DNA from: an uncultured bacterium
GTDB lineage: Bacteria > Planctomycetota > UBA1135 > UBA2386
Length of the DNA: 8,715 nt
Assembly (NCBI GenBank): GCA_938003515.1
Contig: CALKYL010000168.1
Span: 1 to 8,715 of the forward strand
Direction of reading: 5' to 3'
Part shown: positions 7,966-8,715 of the stretch, piece by piece
Position numbering within the stretch: position 1 is the stretch's first letter
How the letters are laid out: each line of letters begins with the position of its first letter
The notes under the pieces: generated by a model
What the model saw: the letters and a program-made list of their open reading frames with translations, nothing else
Database searches by the model: none
Told to the model about the DNA's origin: nothing
Program-made: the position numbers and the translations under genes

Positions 7966-8715
7966 CGCCCGGCCTCCTGCAACAGCGCGACGCCGAGGTC
8001 GACGAGCAGCGCGGTGCCGCGCGCGAGGTCCTCGCCGGTGACGTGCTCGTCGACCGTGTGCGCGACTTCGATGCTGCCCGGGCCGCACAACACGACCCGC
8101 TGGCCGCCGACGATGCGGCGCAGCCGCGGCGCGTCGCTGCCGAACGGCACGATCGCGTGCTCGAAGCCCGGCACGAGCGTGAACGTCTCGGGCGGCGTGG
8201 CGCCGAGCTGTTCGACGCTGCCGACCTCCGGCGCGATCCGCCGCACGTCGTCGACGAAGCGGGAGCCCGGCACCGAGCGCAGGAACAGCATCGCCTCGGC
8301 GCGCGGCGGGATCACGTTCGGCGCCGCGCCTCCGTGCAGCGTGCCCAGGTTCCAGATCTCCTGCCCGAGCTCCGGATCGCGCGCGGTGTCGAGCGCGCGG
8401 ATCTCCTGCAGCCAGTCGAGCAGCGGCCAGAGCGCCGATCGGCCGAGCTCGGGCATGCCCGAGTGCGCGGCGCGGCCGGTCGTCGTCAGCCGGAGCTGGA
8501 TCGCGCCGCGCTGGCCGGTCGCGAGCTTGTTCCGGGTCGGCTCGCCGTCGACGGCGGCGACGCAGTCGGTCAGCCGGGGCGCGAGGGCGGCTGCCGCGGC
8601 GGCGCCGACGCTGTCGGTCTCCTCGCCGACGACCCCGAGCCAGGCGAGCCCGTCCTGGCCGCGCCCGAGCAGGTCGCGGATCGCCCCGAGCTGCGCCGCG
8701 ATCTGGCCCTTCGCG
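7962..8715 (-). CDS. dapE: M20-family amidohydrolase, probable succinyl-diaminopimelate desuccinylase (5' end outside window)
   Basis: The C-terminal 250 aa of a zinc M20 peptidase; the frame is open to the window edge. The ATG at 8456 is not the start, because it falls inside the family motif GRAAHSGMPELGRSAL. Visible motifs in order are AKGQIAAQ (end of the usual D-x-KG metal region); VVGEETDSVGA, whose paired Glu are the catalytic base and a metal ligand; VDGEPTRNKLATGQRGAIQL, with a metal-ligand-type Glu before PT; AHSG with the dimer-interface His; GGAAPNVIPPRAEA; and GPGSIEVAHTVDEHV with the final metal-ligand His. The first HxD metal motif must lie outside the window. By sequence alone it could be ArgE, DapE or another acyl-amino-acid deacylase. 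The overlap with lysC (ATGA) and a succinylating DapD in the same operon favour DapE, which releases L,L-diaminopimelate from its N-succinyl form. The symbol rests on context. Confidence 0.72.
   Translation of the reverse strand, partial: AKGQIAAQLGAIRDLLGRGQDGLAWLGVVGEETDSVGAAAAAALAPRLTDCVAAVDGEPTRNKLATGQRGAIQLRLTTTGRAAHSGMPELGRSALWPLLDWLQEIRALDTARDPELGQEIWNLGTLHGGAAPNVIPPRAEAMLFLRSVPGSRFVDDVRRIAPEVGSVEQLGATPPETFTLVPGFEHAIVPFGSDAPRLRRIVGGQRVVLCGPGSIEVAHTVDEHVTGEDLARGTALLVDLGVALLQEAGR
7973..7978 (-). promoter_or_regulatory. Ribosome binding site of lysC
   Basis: On the minus strand this reads AGGAGG, 7 nt before the ATG at 7965, inside the last codons of the M20 gene. It decides for MIVMKFGG as the N-terminus. 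Confidence 0.75.

Noticed and set aside
7962..8456. A short 164-aa M20 protein starting at 8456
   Set aside because: The frame stays open upstream and encodes catalytic M20 motifs (GEETDS, GEPT, AHSG) contiguous with it, so 8456 is an internal Met.

Overview
This is a very GC-rich window (well above 70% by eye) that is almost wholly coding. It looks like a bacterial chromosome, probably Planctomycetota or a similar high-GC lineage. The reasons are a secreted HEAT-repeat plus von Willebrand A (vWA) protein with a DHSGSM metal site, an ECF sigma factor followed at once by a membrane-anchored leucine-rich-repeat (LRR) protein, and strong third-position GC throughout. The taxonomic call is inference from gene style, not from a marker gene. 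No mobile element, CRISPR array, tRNA or rRNA is visible.

Plus strand, 11-4123. First comes a 675-aa exported HEAT/vWA protein. A 74-nt intergenic stretch follows, which holds a weak hairpin with a T-run and a possible ECF-type promoter. Next is a 168-aa ECF sigma factor with a GTG start, and one base after its stop begins a 500-aa single-pass membrane protein ending in degenerate LRRs. The last two form a tight sigma/membrane-partner pair. The partner sits where an anti-sigma factor usually sits but lacks the zinc-binding anti-sigma motif.

Minus strand, 8715-4133. This is a compact diaminopimelate/lysine operon. In transcription order it holds an M20 amidohydrolase (probable dapE, 5' end outside the window), lysC (aspartate kinase), dapB, dapA and dapD. 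Every junction overlaps: ATGA, ATGA, GTGA and an 8-bp overlap. Good Shine-Dalgarno sequences fix the lysC, dapB and dapA starts. DapD plus a DapE-like enzyme indicates the succinylase branch. The genes asd, dapC/argD, dapF and lysA are not in the window. The ACT domains of LysC suggest lysine feedback control.

The two units converge at 4123/4133 with only 9 bp between stop codons. A perfect 10-bp inverted repeat covers this junction and overlaps both gene ends, so it is a candidate bidirectional terminator. The most novel-looking items are the sigma/LRR membrane pair, this embedded hairpin, and active-site departures in DapA, DapB and DapD. I see no clearly undescribed multi-gene system.
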